Assembly (NCBI GenBank): GCA_023079485.1
Contig: CM041115.1
Span: 41,798,305-41,862,304, forward strand
DNA: 64,000 nucleotides
Reading direction: 5' to 3'
From: Archilochus colubris
Taxonomy: Eukaryota; Chordata; Aves; Apodiformes; Trochilidae
The position numbers and the translations under genes are program-made. Below, one piece after another: positions 1 through 10,250 of this stretch; position 1 is the first letter of the stretch, and the number at the start of each line of letters is the position of its first letter. The notes beneath the pieces were generated by a model that had not been told where the DNA came from, did no database searches, and saw only the letters and a list, made by a program, of their open reading frames with translations.

Positions 1-30
1 TCCAAGCCCTGCTATTCTATGATTCTATGA
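1..30 (+). mobile_element. CR1 LINE, 3' terminal tail (rest lies left of window)
   Basis: The window opens with the end of a CR1: a 'tccaagccctg' stretch matching the usual CR1 'TTCCAACC' segment, followed by ATTCTATGATTCTATGA, two copies of the 8-bp CR1 tail unit. CR1 elements end in such octamers instead of poly(A). Only the last 30 bases are visible, so subfamily and length cannot be judged. The next base begins an unrelated internal part of another CR1. Confidence 0.85.
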
Positions 31-50
31 CACGCTGTCAATAGAGTTGG

Positions 51-900
51 GCTTGTGGAAGATGTGACGGTTAGAGGATATCTTCGGCATAGAGATGATG
101 AATTCTCTGTTCTTGGAGAAGTAAAGGGGAAGGTCATTAGAATCGCCACCTTGAACTTCCAGAGGGCAAACTGTGACCTGTTTATTGCACTGGTTGACAG
201 AGTCCCTTCGGGTGCAGTCGTGGGAGGCTGGATGTTCTTCAAGGAGGTGCAGGGCCATGTGCCAAAAGACCAGCTTGTGGGAAAGAAGACTGACCTGGCT
301 GAATAAAGAAATCTGGTTTCAACTCAAGGGAAAAAAAGGAGAGTTTATGGCCTTTGGAAAAAGGGGCAAGTCATCTAGGAGGACTGTGAAGTTGTCATGA
401 GGCTATGTAGGGAGAAAATCAGAAAGAAAAAAAATTAAGAAAATTAATCTGGCTGCACCTGTCAAAGGTAGCAACAAATGCTTCTACAAATATATTAGCA
501 ACAGAAGGAGGGCTAAGAAGAACCTCTCTATCTTATTGGATCAGGGGGAAACAGTGATCAGGGATGAGCAGAAGGCTGAGGTACTTAATGCTTTCTTTGC
601 CTCAGTCTTTGGTAGGACCAGTTGATCACTGGGTACCCAGTCCCCTGAGATGGAAGACAGGGATGGGGAGAAGTTTAGACATGCACAAGTCTATGGGGCC
701 AGAAGGTATACACCCAATAGTACTAAGGGTGTTAATAGAAGTGCTCACCAAGTGCTCACCAGCAGTCCTTGGTAACTGGGGAGGTACTAGAGACTGGAGA
801 TTGGCAAATATGACCCCCATATAGAAGAACTGCTGGAATGAAGATTCAGGAAATGAAAGGTCTGTCAGCCTGACCTCCGTGCAGAGGGACATTATGGACC
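51..900 (+). pseudogene. CR1 ORF2 remnant: connector and N-terminal reverse transcriptase
   Basis: Broken ORF2 coding sequence inside the 31-2050 CR1. A stop at about 304-306 (…KTDLAE*) ends the first open piece, which matches the connector between endonuclease and RT. Downstream, RNEGRAKKNL-like sequence and LNAFFASVF mark the entry to RT, then HKSMGPEGIHPIVLRVL marks the conserved region before RT block 1. At least two frame changes separate these pieces. The intact protein would nick DNA and reverse-transcribe the CR1 RNA; this copy cannot encode it. Confidence 0.8.
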
Positions 901-1269
901 AGATGGATCATCTAGAGTGCATTATGCAACATATGCAGGACAACCAGGTGATCAGGTCCAATAAGCATGGGCTTGTGGAAGGCAGGTCCTGATTCATGAA
1001 CTTAATCTCCTTCTGTGACAAGGTGACCTGCTGAATGGATGAAGGAAAGGCTATTGATATTGTTTACCTGGACCTTAGTAAAGTCTTAAACACTTTTTCA
1101 CAAGCTTCCCTTGAAGAAGCTGGCTACATATGGCCTAGATAGGTTGGGTAAGGCCTAGGGAGATTGGATGTGGCCTAGGTCTTTGTTGGGTAAAAAACTG
1201 GATGGATGGCCAGGCCTGAAGAGCTGTGGTAAATATCATTAAATCTGACTGGCTGTTCTCCTGGGCTCA

Positions 1270-1830
1270 ATGTTGGGGCCAGTTCTGTTTAATATCTTTA
1301 TAAATTATCTGGATGAAGGGATTGAGTAAGTTTGCAGATGACTCCAAGGTGAGCAGCAGTACTGATCTGCCTGAGGGTAGGGAGTCTTTACAAGCAGGAA
1401 AAGGACCATGACAGACTTGGAAAAGAACTGATGCACCACATCTCCATTGAGAGTAACCTGGAGGAGCTGGGGAAATGGGCTGGCAACAGCATAATAATGT
1501 TCAAGAAGAGGAAGTGCCAAGTCATTCACCTGAGGATAAGTAATCCCACAGACCAGCACAGGCTGGGCAATTATGAGGTGGAAAGGAGTTTTGCAGAAAA
1601 GTACCTTGTGGTCCTGATGGACACCAAGTTCACTGTGAGCCAGCAGTATGCATTGCAACAGAGACAGCCAACAGCTTTCTGGGCTGCATTAGGCATATCA
1701 TCACCAATAAGTTGCAACAGGTGATCCATCTCCTCAGTACTGATGAGACACATCTGGGGTGCTGGGTCTAGTGCTGGACTCTCCAGTAGATGAGAGACCT
1801 GAACATACTAAACCAATGACAGGGAAGGAC
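1270..1830 (+). pseudogene. CR1 ORF2 remnant: catalytic and C-terminal reverse transcriptase
   Basis: The codons for FADD, the RT catalytic motif of non-LTR elements, survive at 1331-1342 (ttt gca gat gac) but sit between frameshifts. An open piece at 1431-1724 reads EELGKWAGNSIIMFKKRKC then VIHLRISNPTDQHRLGNYEV, which is the thumb-like part of CR1 RT. Past a frame change come residues resembling the REVILPLYSALVRPHL block and a LGCCVQ-like segment. Between about 1085 and 1270 the RT core (motifs A-B) is scrambled and shortened. Confidence 0.75.
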
Positions 1831-2050
1831 CACAAAGATAATCAAGGAACTGGAGCATCTGACATCTGGGTGGAGTTTGAGAGACCAGGGAGTGTTTAGG
1901 TTGGAGGATGGAAGATTCAGGGGGATTTTATCTTTGAATACCTGGTGCAGTAAAGAAGATGGAGCTGTACACTTAGAAGTGCTGCCCAGTAGAAACTGGG
2001 CACAATGTGCACAAAGTGAATCACAGGAAAATGAGAAATTTTTTAAACCC

Positions 2051-5000
2051 AGATAGTCAGTCTTTTGTATCTGATCCTCCTCTGTAGCAGGGTGGGACTG
2101 AGCAATCTTCAGGTGTCTAGGCTAGCTGTACCTAGCCTTGTTGTGACTGGGGTGCTTTGTCTTCCATGAAAGGTGAAATCAATATTCATATGGGAGGCAT
2201 ATATAAGACACATCTAAAATTCCTAAACCATATACTGGGGTTTTTTGTTGAGAGAACACACTGAATCTAAAGCACAGTAGGTTTGCTGACATGTGCTGTA
2301 GGTATTAATTATTTAATGATGATATAGAGTTCTGAACTTATAAGTGCTAATTATATACTATCTGTTTCTGAATATGAGTTTGTATTACTAGTTACAATGC
2401 TTCAGCTTTTAAAAGACTTGAAAGCTTGCAAGCATACTGTTATGCTCACCTCGCATACTGTATATTAAAAGCTGTGTAAAATAGATAATGTGCCATATTC
2501 TACTTTGTCACATAATTTCTGTGAGAAACAACCCTATTACTTAATAATGTCTCATTTTCTCCTTTAGAAGATGTCATTAATGAATGCCTTAAAGTCCATG
2601 AATAAGTAAAATTATATATTCAAAGTGTAAATGTTTTAAAAGTCTAAAAAAATGTATCTAGAATAATGTAATTGAGTCATGAAGATATGTGGAAAACTGC
2701 TTCTGGCAAATTAATAGTATCTCTGAATATTCAAATAGCAAAGAGTGGAAAGCGCTGCTATAATTAAGATTAAATGAATGTAAGCTGTATTTATATCTGT
2801 TATTCTTAACTTTTAGTGATACTTCTTTTAGGATCATGGTGCTATGTTCTTAGTGTAGTTTTCTAATGTATGAGTGTTATTTCCAATTAAAGCATACATT
2901 CTTTTAGCGTTAAGAGAGAGAGCAACCATGCAAAAAAAGTTATCTTAAAAATCTGGTTTTAAAAATGTATCCTTTATTCCATCAGCCACTGTTCTTTTTC
3001 TTGTCTCTTGATAGGCTTTTGCTTATGTTTTGATTTTGAGAATAAAGTGGCTGGAGTCTTATGAACTAATGAAGTCACTTAAGAGTTTTTTTTTTTTTAT
3101 TTTCTGTATTAACAGTAAAAGCATTGCACAGAAGGTACAGCTGGTAAATTACACTTTGTCAACACTATAAGTTATTAATAATGCAAATTATGTTAACCAG
3201 GACAATGTAACAGTCATAGAGATTTTAATAATGAAATGAAAAACTTCAGCATTCAGTATTGAATGAATTCCTGTTTAAGATTAATTAAAAAATAGTAGTC
3301 ATTACTGGTATTATAAAAGAAAATGCAAATAGAATTTTCTGTTTACTGATTTTGGTGATATTAATACCTTAGCAGAAGATTTGGATGTATTTGCTAATGT
3401 ATTTGTATAGTTAAGTCTTTCTGATAGTTTTAATAATACTGTTATACAATAATGACATATATATTGCATATGCTGAAAAACTTAATCATATTTTTCATAT
3501 CAAGTTCCTATGCTAAAACATAATTTTTACAGTGCAGAAAAGGCCAACATGAAATGTCTTTTTCTGTAACACTGACTGTCATTGTACACACTTGGAATGT
3601 TAGGTGTTTTAGTTCTTGTTTTGTTTTTGAATGGGGTTAATAATTTCAATCAATTCATGATATAGTAAACTGTCAAGAGTATTGACAAAAGTGGTTCTCC
3701 ACCTCATGCAGTAGTAGGTCTTTCTGTCCTTAATTTTTAAATTATTATTTCTTAATAAATCACTGAGAGATGAGATATTGGTGTCAGAGTATTTATAGGT
3801 GCTGAATAAATGTAGGCCTTTATTTTAATTATTTTAATAGAAAATTATTTTAATTTCAGATTAAAAAAATTAAATAATACTGAGTTAAATAAAAAGCTTA
3901 TTCACTGAAGTAGGGGAAATAAATGCATTTCAAACTATTTTTTGCAAGTAGGAATAGTTCCTTTCAGGCAACTTTGATCATAACTCATCACACCTCAGCC
4001 ATATTCAAGAAGTAGCCCAAATGTCATTCTTTATAGTGTAATATACTCTACTTACTGTTACATATTTATACCAATATCTAAATCTTTCCTATCTCTCTTT
4101 TTATCCTTCCTTCCCCCCCCCCCACACCCTCTCCATATATAAACATCTATGGATCTGAGATTTTCAACTGTCAAGAAGCCTGTGACTAAGAAACTAAGGG
4201 TTTGTCCATACTGTGCTATTAGCACTGGGCTCCAAGAACCTTTGCATTTTGGGGATTTGATAGGCAGCTTTTATTTATGAATTTCTCATAATTTAAATTA
4301 AAATACACTGCAAACAGGATTAGAATTTCCAAAAATGGATTGAAGTCTTGTTTTAATTCGATAGTATTAGAGTGTGGCAGTGAAGACTCTTTGAAATGAC
4401 TTACAGGTGCTTCAGTGAAATCTGGCTTGTGTTGAACAGTTTTGGCAAGAAGAAAAGAAGGTAGTAAATGACCTATCAATAGAAGAGGTAAGAATGAACA
4501 GAAAATAAACCACAACAGATGACAAAACAGCCATTCTTCTGATCTAAACATTAATAAACACAATATGCAAGTGATAGAAAAAGATATTAACATACTTTAA
4601 AAAGATACTAGACATAACAACTGAAGGTAAAGTGGAGGGTCTTTTCAGTTACGTTATGGTAATGAATAACAGGTCTCAGATCCAATAATGAAACAGCTCT
4701 ATGGCTTTAAGTCTAGGTGATGGAGAAAGTAATGGCAAGAAGGCATAGTTTTCAGAGATCAAAACTTTCTGTCTGTCACTTCCTTTACAGTGGAATTGAG
4801 TTTTCTGTTGCCTCATTGAATGATCCAGAGCAAATGCACAATTTTATTTTCCTTCAGATTGGTTTTGTTATGGAAATGAAAAGTTAACAGTTGAGAAGAA
4901 CAAGTTTCTTAACTGGTTAATCAAAATGAAAGTGAAGCAAGGTATAGTTGTCTATTTGGAAGCATTTTGATTATGTTCTATTAATTTCAACAAAACAAAC

Positions 5001-5359
5001 TTTTGTTCAAGATATGTTTCTGTGATGTCCCATGCTGTTAACATTTTTAAAGCTGCTTAAGTATAATGTGCAGGTGACAAGAAGTCATCAAGTGAGACCA
5101 TACTTAGTTAAAACAGTATGTAAAAGTGTGATCCGATCAGAGATTCATCCCTTCATTTTGCTTACAGTGGGAAAAGGAACACTTGAACATTTCTGCTTAG
5201 GTGGTTTTTGCCAGATAGAATAAACAGTTTAAACTTGTCCTGGTTAAGGAATTATGACCAATTTTTACATGGATCAGATTATTGGGAATGTAGATTTTTC
5301 CAATTACGTTGTTTTAATACTCAGCTGTTTCTTTGTGAATGCACTGGATGGTGATGGTT
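2051..5359. other. AT-rich non-coding stretch, no gene seen
   Basis: No recognisable gene or transposon. It contains a T13 run (3086-3098) and a C11 run (4113-4123), both homopolymers. The longest open frame is a 124-codon minus-strand frame at 4219-4593, rich in Leu/Phe/Ser as expected from chance translation of AT-rich DNA; I do not call it. Sequence around 2060-2170 is slightly GC-richer and could be the worn 3' UTR of the preceding CR1, but I cannot align it. Confidence 0.6.
4113..4123 (+). repeat. C11 homopolymer in a pyrimidine-rich tract
   Basis: Eleven consecutive C within a wider C/T-rich stretch from about 4085 to 4135. It is the longest C run noticed in the window. Confidence 0.9.
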
Positions 5360-5540
5360 TCTGATAACTGGAAGAACACTAGTATCATAAATATTTTCAG
5401 AAGCAGGATAGAAGGCCCATGGGCTACAGACCCCAAAAAAGTTATGGAGCAAATCCTCCTGGAAAACACTTACAAACACATCAAGAGCAAGGTTAATTTG
5501 AAGAATCTGGTAGGGATTAACCCAGTGCAGTACATACTTG
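5360..5540 (+). pseudogene. CR1 ORF2 remnant: early reverse transcriptase block
   Basis: An open frame runs through a recognisable RT block: N-terminal TDNWKNT-like residues align with the 'DWKKANVTPIFKKG' region of CR1, followed by KKVMEQILLENTYKHI. The protein context ends at a TGA just past 5540 without reaching motif A (the first catalytic Asp). Non-functional. Confidence 0.75.
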
Positions 5541-5719
5541 TTTGAAGCTATTGCCTTCTGGGTTGAGAGGACTGGCATGAGTGTTTAAAGGGAGAGTTGG
5601 ATTTAATTTACTTATAAAACTTTTTGATTTGGTCTCTTATAGTCCAGTTGGTGAAATCCAGAATAGATAGAAAACTGTAAATATTTTTCAGTGCTTTTAT
5701 TAAGAACTGGAATGACAGG

Positions 5720-6170
5720 AAGTGCTGCACTTGAAGCAAGTTTGTGGTCAACCTCAAATCTGGTGTCCACACCAATCTGAGGGAAGTGGTTAGTATGCTG
5801 GGAGACAGTGTTGAATTACAATTCATAGCAACATGGAAAAGCCAGAGAAATTGGCAAGTTTTCCTCATGGTGTTCAACCATGGCAATGCCAAGACCTTCC
5901 CCTGTACAATAATAAGCATTCCAACCCCATACAGACTTGGGGCCCAACAGCTGCAAGGCAGCTGAGCAGAGAAAATGCTGGGGTTTCTGGTGGTGGAATG
6001 CTAAACATGAGTCTGCACTGTATCCTTGTGGTAAATTAACCCTCCATCTCCTTGGCTACTTCATCAAGAGTGAAGCCAGGGTGCTCAGGGAAGTGATCCT
6101 GTCCTCTATTCAGTAAGTGTGGGACTCTCCTTGCAGTGCTGTTGTCTAGTTCTAGACCACGTCCAATAAA
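5720..6170 (+). pseudogene. CR1 ORF2 remnant: catalytic-loop region to C-terminus
   Basis: The frame reads FVVN at 5741-5752 where active CR1 has FADD, so both catalytic aspartates are lost. Later pieces (NKHSNPIQTWGPTAARQ; GMLNMSLHCILVV) match the segment following the catalytic loop. A TAA at about 6037 and further frame changes break it before the REVIL block. Confidence 0.7.
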
Positions 6171-6402
6171 GTTCTGACTAAATAAAGAGAAAAAGCTTTC
6201 GCTATGTGGTGAGAAAACACAGGGATATGTACTGAAGATGGTTTTGGTATCTACATTACCTACAGAAACGTAAGAATATCTACTCATTATTTAACTTGAA
6301 GTAGCTTGTGCCACCTGCTCCAGTTTACGCTACTGCAAGGAGGGAGTCAGACTAGATGACCACCAGAGGTCTCTTCTATCCTAAACAATCCTGTGATTTT
6401 GT

Positions 6403-7540
6403 AAGTTTAACATTTAGACACTAAAGGAAACAATTGTGAATCACTGTCCAGGTTTAATTTCCTAATTCAGATCTGCAAGTTTTAGAAAGCTACTTTTTAA
6501 ATCAAGTTACAGATGGAAAATGAGATTTTGGCTACACTAATATCCTCACAAAATATCTGCTTGAGATATATATATAGCTAGACTCTGCTATACATTATTT
6601 TTATCTTGCCTGATTTCAAATCCCCTATAGCATAGTTTTGGTAACTGTGTGTCAAACAAAGTTAAAATGAGACACTCAGTCCACTGATATTCAAGAAGTG
6701 TATTCTTTCCTTAGTCACATCTTGTAATTAAAATTTTAATAAGGATGAGATGTGAAATGACTGATCTTAGCTAGACTGATTAATATTGTTTTGGGGATGA
6801 CAGAATAACAAAGTGCAGTTACATGTTATGCTACTAGTGCTTTCAAAATCTCTGCACTCTCTCAAAATATTGTAATAATGATTAAAAATTCAGGCCCCAG
6901 TAAAGTCAATTAATTCCTTTTTTTACCTTGTACATGACTCTTTGTGATTTGTAGTAGCTCAAAATACAGTAAAAGCTCAGGGCTTCTGTAGTCCTCTTAC
7001 CCTCATTTGTTTTAGGCACTATGTGTGAACTATAGTTTATGTCCACTGGTACACAGTAAGAAAATTATTCTTAGGCATTCTGTATTTTAAAAAACGAAGA
7101 GTAATAGTATCTTGGCTTAATTGTAACAGTCAAATAATAGTTACCGTAAAAGTTGGAATACTTTAGTTATGAAATTCCACTTCTTATTTTGCCTTTTTGG
7201 TGATAACTACTCTTAAAATGTCAGCCATATTTGGCATAATTTGATATACATACTATTTATTTTTGAGTCAGACAAAATGCTTATGATATTTTATCATGCA
7301 TTGCTTTTCAAAAATAGTTTTTATGCAACAGATAACTACTAAAGATGTTGCAAAAACTTTTGATAATCTGCATCTAACTGTTATGGATATTTTAAAGAAT
7401 CTGGTTAACATTAAATTAGTCAAACTTCTTTTGAATGTTATTTAAACCCTCTGAGAACTTTTGTATTTATCAGACTGGTATCTTCTCAATATAAATTATT
7501 CTTCCTCTTTCTTTTATACATTCATGAGGGAAATATATGA
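6403..7540. other. AT-rich non-coding stretch
   Basis: Lies between the plus-strand CR1 ending near 6402 and the minus-strand CR1 starting at 7541. It holds a short (TA)n run near 6567-6577 but no gene, RNA or recognisable repeat. Confidence 0.6.
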
Positions 7541-7905
7541 ATTACAGAATCATAGAAGGTTAGGAGTTGGAAGGAGTCTCTGGATAGTCTACATCCTCTG
7601 AAATGTAAGATTCACATAGAGCATGTTGCATAGAGCGGTATCCAGGCAGGTTTTAAATGCCTCTAGAGATAAGAGAACCTACTCCTTCTCTGGACAGCCT
7701 GTTCCAGTGCTCTGCTAACCTCAAAGTAAAGAAGTTACTCCTCGTATTTAGATACAAGTCCCTATGTTCAAGTTTGTGCCTGTTACCTCTTTCTGTCCCT
7801 GTTCATCACTGAAAAAAAACGGCCCCATACTCCTGACACCCACCCTTTAAGATGATAAGATCCCCTCTCAGTCTCTCTTCTCCAACCTAAAAACACACAA
7901 GTGCC

Positions 7906-9632
7906 TCAGAGACGTAGTCCCCTAGTAAAATTCTTAGGTCTTTGCTGCACCCTTTCCAACAGTTCCCTATCCTTCTTGTCCCAGAAGGCCCAGAACTGGA
8001 CACAGTGCTTGAGATGTGATCTCACCAGGAAAGAGTAGAAAGGGAGGATAACCTCCCTCAACTTTCTTGCCACACTCTGTCTGATGCACCTCAGGAGGTC
8101 AGTGGCCTCCTTGGGCACAAGGGCACAGTATTGATTCATGGTCATCCTGTTGTCCACCAGGACTCCCAGGTCTTTTCCCCATTGCTGCTTTCAAGCAGCT
8201 CAGCTTCTAACCTGGGGTTATAGCTCCCTGGGTGCAGTACCTTCCACTTGCCCTTGCTGAGTTTCATAACCTTTCCCTCTGTCCAAGTCTCCAGCATGCC
8301 CAGGTAACACTGGATGGCAGCACAGCCCTCTGTGTATCAGACACGGCTTTTGCACTTTTGCATCATCAGCAAACTTGCTGAGGGTAAAATCTGTCACTTT
8401 TTCCACGCCTTTGATGAATATAATGAACAGGACTGGACCCCGTACGGATCCCTGAGGAACACCTGATCTCCAGCTAGACTCTACTCATGTAATGATAACC
8501 CTCTGAGCTCTACCTTTGGGCCAGATTCCAGTCCACCTCACTGTCCATTCATCTAACTGAAACTTTCTAAAATTATCCATGAAGATGGTGTGGGAGAGGG
8601 TGGAGAGTCTTGCTGACATCAAGGTAGGCAATATCCATTGCCCTCCTCTCTTCTGTCCATCCAGCCATGCCATGGTAGAAAGCTATCAGATCAGTCAGAC
8701 ATGACTTCCCCTTGGTGAATCCATACAGACTGTTTATAACAACGTTCTTTTCCTCCACCTGCTTTGAAATTATGTTCTCTCATCTTTCCAGGGACAGAGG
8801 TGAGGCTGACTGGCCTCTAGTTTTCTGGGTTTCCCTCCTTGCCCTTTTTGAAGACCAGAGTGACATTCCTCTAGTCCTCAGGAACCTCTCTGTTCTCCAG
8901 GATCTTTTAAAGATGATGGAGAGTGGCCCAGCAATAACTTCTGCTGGACCCCTCAGCACTTGTGGATACATCCCATCAGGACCCATAGACTTGTGGATAC
9001 TCAGTTTACTTAACCAATCTCTAATTTGATACTCCTCAGCCAAGGGAAAATTTTTCTTTGTCCAGACGCTCTCTGTTATCTCCAAATTTTAGGACTCCTG
9101 AGGGCTGGCCTGAGCAGTAAAAAATGAAGCAAAGAAGGCATTCAGTAACTCCAGCTTCTCTGCATTCTTTGTTACCACAGCACCTGCCTCATTCAGCACT
9201 GGGACCACATTTTCTCTAGTTTTCCTATTGCCTTTGATATACTTGAAGAGACCTTTCCTGTTGACCTTGATGTCCCTTGCCAGGTTTAATTTCAAGGAGG
9301 CCTTGGCTTTTCTCATTTCCTCCTTGAATACTTTGGCAGCATTCCTGTAGTCTTTCCACGTCATCAGTCTCTTCTTCTACATAGTGTAAACTTTCCTCTG
9401 CCACTTGAGCTGTTTGCTCAGACATTCAGGTCTCCTGTTTCACTTGCCTGATAATTTGCTCTGAGGGATCCTGAGCTTGGAGGAAGTGGTGCTTGAATAT
9501 CAACCATCTCTCTTGAACCTCTCTACCTTCCAGTGCCCTAACCCATGGGATTTCTCCTAGCAATTTCTTCAACAGGCTGAAGTTAGCCCTCCTGAAGCTC
9601 AAAGCTGCAAACCTACTTATTCTTTGGTGCAT
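7906..9632 (-). pseudogene. CR1 ORF2 remnant: connector and reverse transcriptase
   Basis: Six open pieces in different frames reconstruct an almost continuous RT region. The connector is at 9632-9426, the region before RT at 9364-9089 (ends LNAFFASFFTAQAS), RT block 0-1 at 9085-8780, blocks around GFTKGKSCLTDL at 8758-8573, LDEWTVRWTGIW at 8673-8485, and the catalytic block [12 protein letters not shown] at 8406-8218 with FADD at 8373-8362. The C-terminal part is at 8157-7906 (CIRQSVARKLREVILPF). Motif A looks damaged: it reads YLDVSKTLHPLPH where AFDTVPH-like residues are expected. It is broken by frameshifts at every junction. Confidence 0.85.
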
Positions 9633-9699
9633 GCTACCCTGATCCTGAACTCATATCTTCTCATGAATACTACTGCCAAGACTGCACCCAGCCTTAATA

Positions 9700-10240
9700 T
9701 CAGTCCCCCAAGCAAAACAAGGTTTGTGATTGTGAAAGAACTCTCACCTGTCTATAGAAGGCCTTATCATACTCCCCATGCTGATTAGATTGTCTGTAAT
9801 TAACCCTCACAAGTGTTTCCCATTTTAGCCGGCCCCTTAATCCTTACACACAAGCTCTCATTTTGCTCTTCATCTGCCCTGGGAGAGAACTCAATGCATT
9901 CCATTTGCTCTCTCATATAAAGAGTAACTCTACTACCTTTCCTTGCTGGCCTTTTCTAAAAAATATTTCCTAAAAGGACATAGCCATTCATGACAGCAGT
10001 CCAGTCATGCAACCTGTTCTACCATGTCTCAGTAGCTTCAATAAGATCATGGCTCTACGACCACACACAGATCTCCAGTTCATCCTGTTTATTCCCCATA
10101 TGTGTGTTGATGTGTAAGCATTTCAGAGAAAGAATTGCACATGTAGTTTTCACCCTTGAGGGGCATTGTGACTGCTATTCTTCAAAAATACTAGTATACA
10201 GCCCCATAATTGCTGAGGTGCTACACCCAGGCGCCTAGGA
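9700..10240 (-). pseudogene. CR1 ORF2 remnant: endonuclease domain, truncated
   Basis: Minus-strand translation with stops shows the apurinic-type endonuclease of CR1: a region resembling TNAxSMGNKQEEL (about 10115-10070), then RRAMILLKLLRHG (about 10050-10010), ALSSLPGQMKSKMRACV (about 9900-9850), EYDKAFYRQ (about 9776-9749), and a GD dipeptide where the active enzyme has its GDFN motif (about 9708). The family uses this domain to nick target DNA. Right after the GD the sequence jumps to the end of the domain, so roughly 45 codons, including later catalytic residues, are missing. Several stops confirm it is dead. Confidence 0.75.
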
Positions 10241-10250
10241 AGCCCAGTTA

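Larger units (their letters stand above)
31..2050 (+). mobile_element. CR1 LINE remnant, internal ORF2 segment, degraded
   Basis: About 2 kb of CR1 in sense orientation, entering ORF2 at the end of the endonuclease/connector and running through the reverse transcriptase to just short of the 3' UTR. Readable landmarks in order are LVEDVTVRGYL (about 51-85), NFQRANCDLF (about 154-185), LNAFFASVF (about 584-610), HKSMGPEGIHP (about 681-713), FADDSK (1328-1348 region) and KCQVIHLRISNP (about 1512-1548). Frames shift many times and stops are frequent, so it is long dead. Similarity fades after about 2030 without an octamer tail, so the 3' end is lost. The 5' edge abuts another CR1 tail at base 30. 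The right boundary is uncertain by about 50 bp. Confidence 0.9.
5360..6402 (+). mobile_element. Old CR1 LINE, heavily diverged, with 3' end
   Basis: Sense-strand CR1 recognisable in blocks. The first is 'DNWKNTSIINIF' then KVMEQILLENTYKHIKSK (about 5363-5490), matching RT blocks 0-1. The second is KFVVNLKSGV (about 5738-5767), equivalent to the catalytic KFADDTKLGGV. The third is LYNNKHSNPIQTWGPTAARQ then MLNMSLHCILVV (about 5902-6036). The fourth is a REVILSSIQ block (about 6088-6114). It closes with the CR1 3' signature 'agactagatgaccaccagaggtc' region (about 6348-6375) and tail-like 'aatcctgtgattttg'. Divergence is clearly higher than in the other copies, suggesting an older insertion. Confidence 0.85.
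7541..10250 (-). mobile_element. Long CR1 LINE copy, minus strand, endonuclease to 3' tail
   Basis: The most complete CR1 here. Read on the minus strand, it starts near 10250 with endonuclease-domain sequence, then connector, RT, 3' UTR, and ends at 7541 with tail TTCTATGATTCTGTAAT (reverse complement of 'attacagaatcatagaa'). Landmarks in transcript order are AFYRQV (about 9770-9750), SFRRANFSLLKKLLGEIPW (about 9600-9540), LNLARDIKVNRKGLFKYIKG (about 9300-9235), HKSMGPDGMYPQ (about 8990-8955), FTKGKSCLTDLIAF (about 8720-8680), FADD (8373-8362), and REVILPFYSFLVRSHL (about 8060-8010). Most CR1 copies are far shorter because of 5' truncation. Sequence at 10251-10440 may continue it (a minus-strand 'tctaaaccagtatcag' resembles the ORF1-ORF2 junction), but I am not certain. 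Frameshifts and stops make it inactive. Confidence 0.93.

Noticed and set aside
3181..3330. Two ATGCAAAT octamers (POU-factor type) about 140 bp apart at 3181 and 3323
   Set aside because: ATGCAAAT also occurs elsewhere in the window (for example near 18711, 32548 and 59423); a handful is expected by chance at this base composition.
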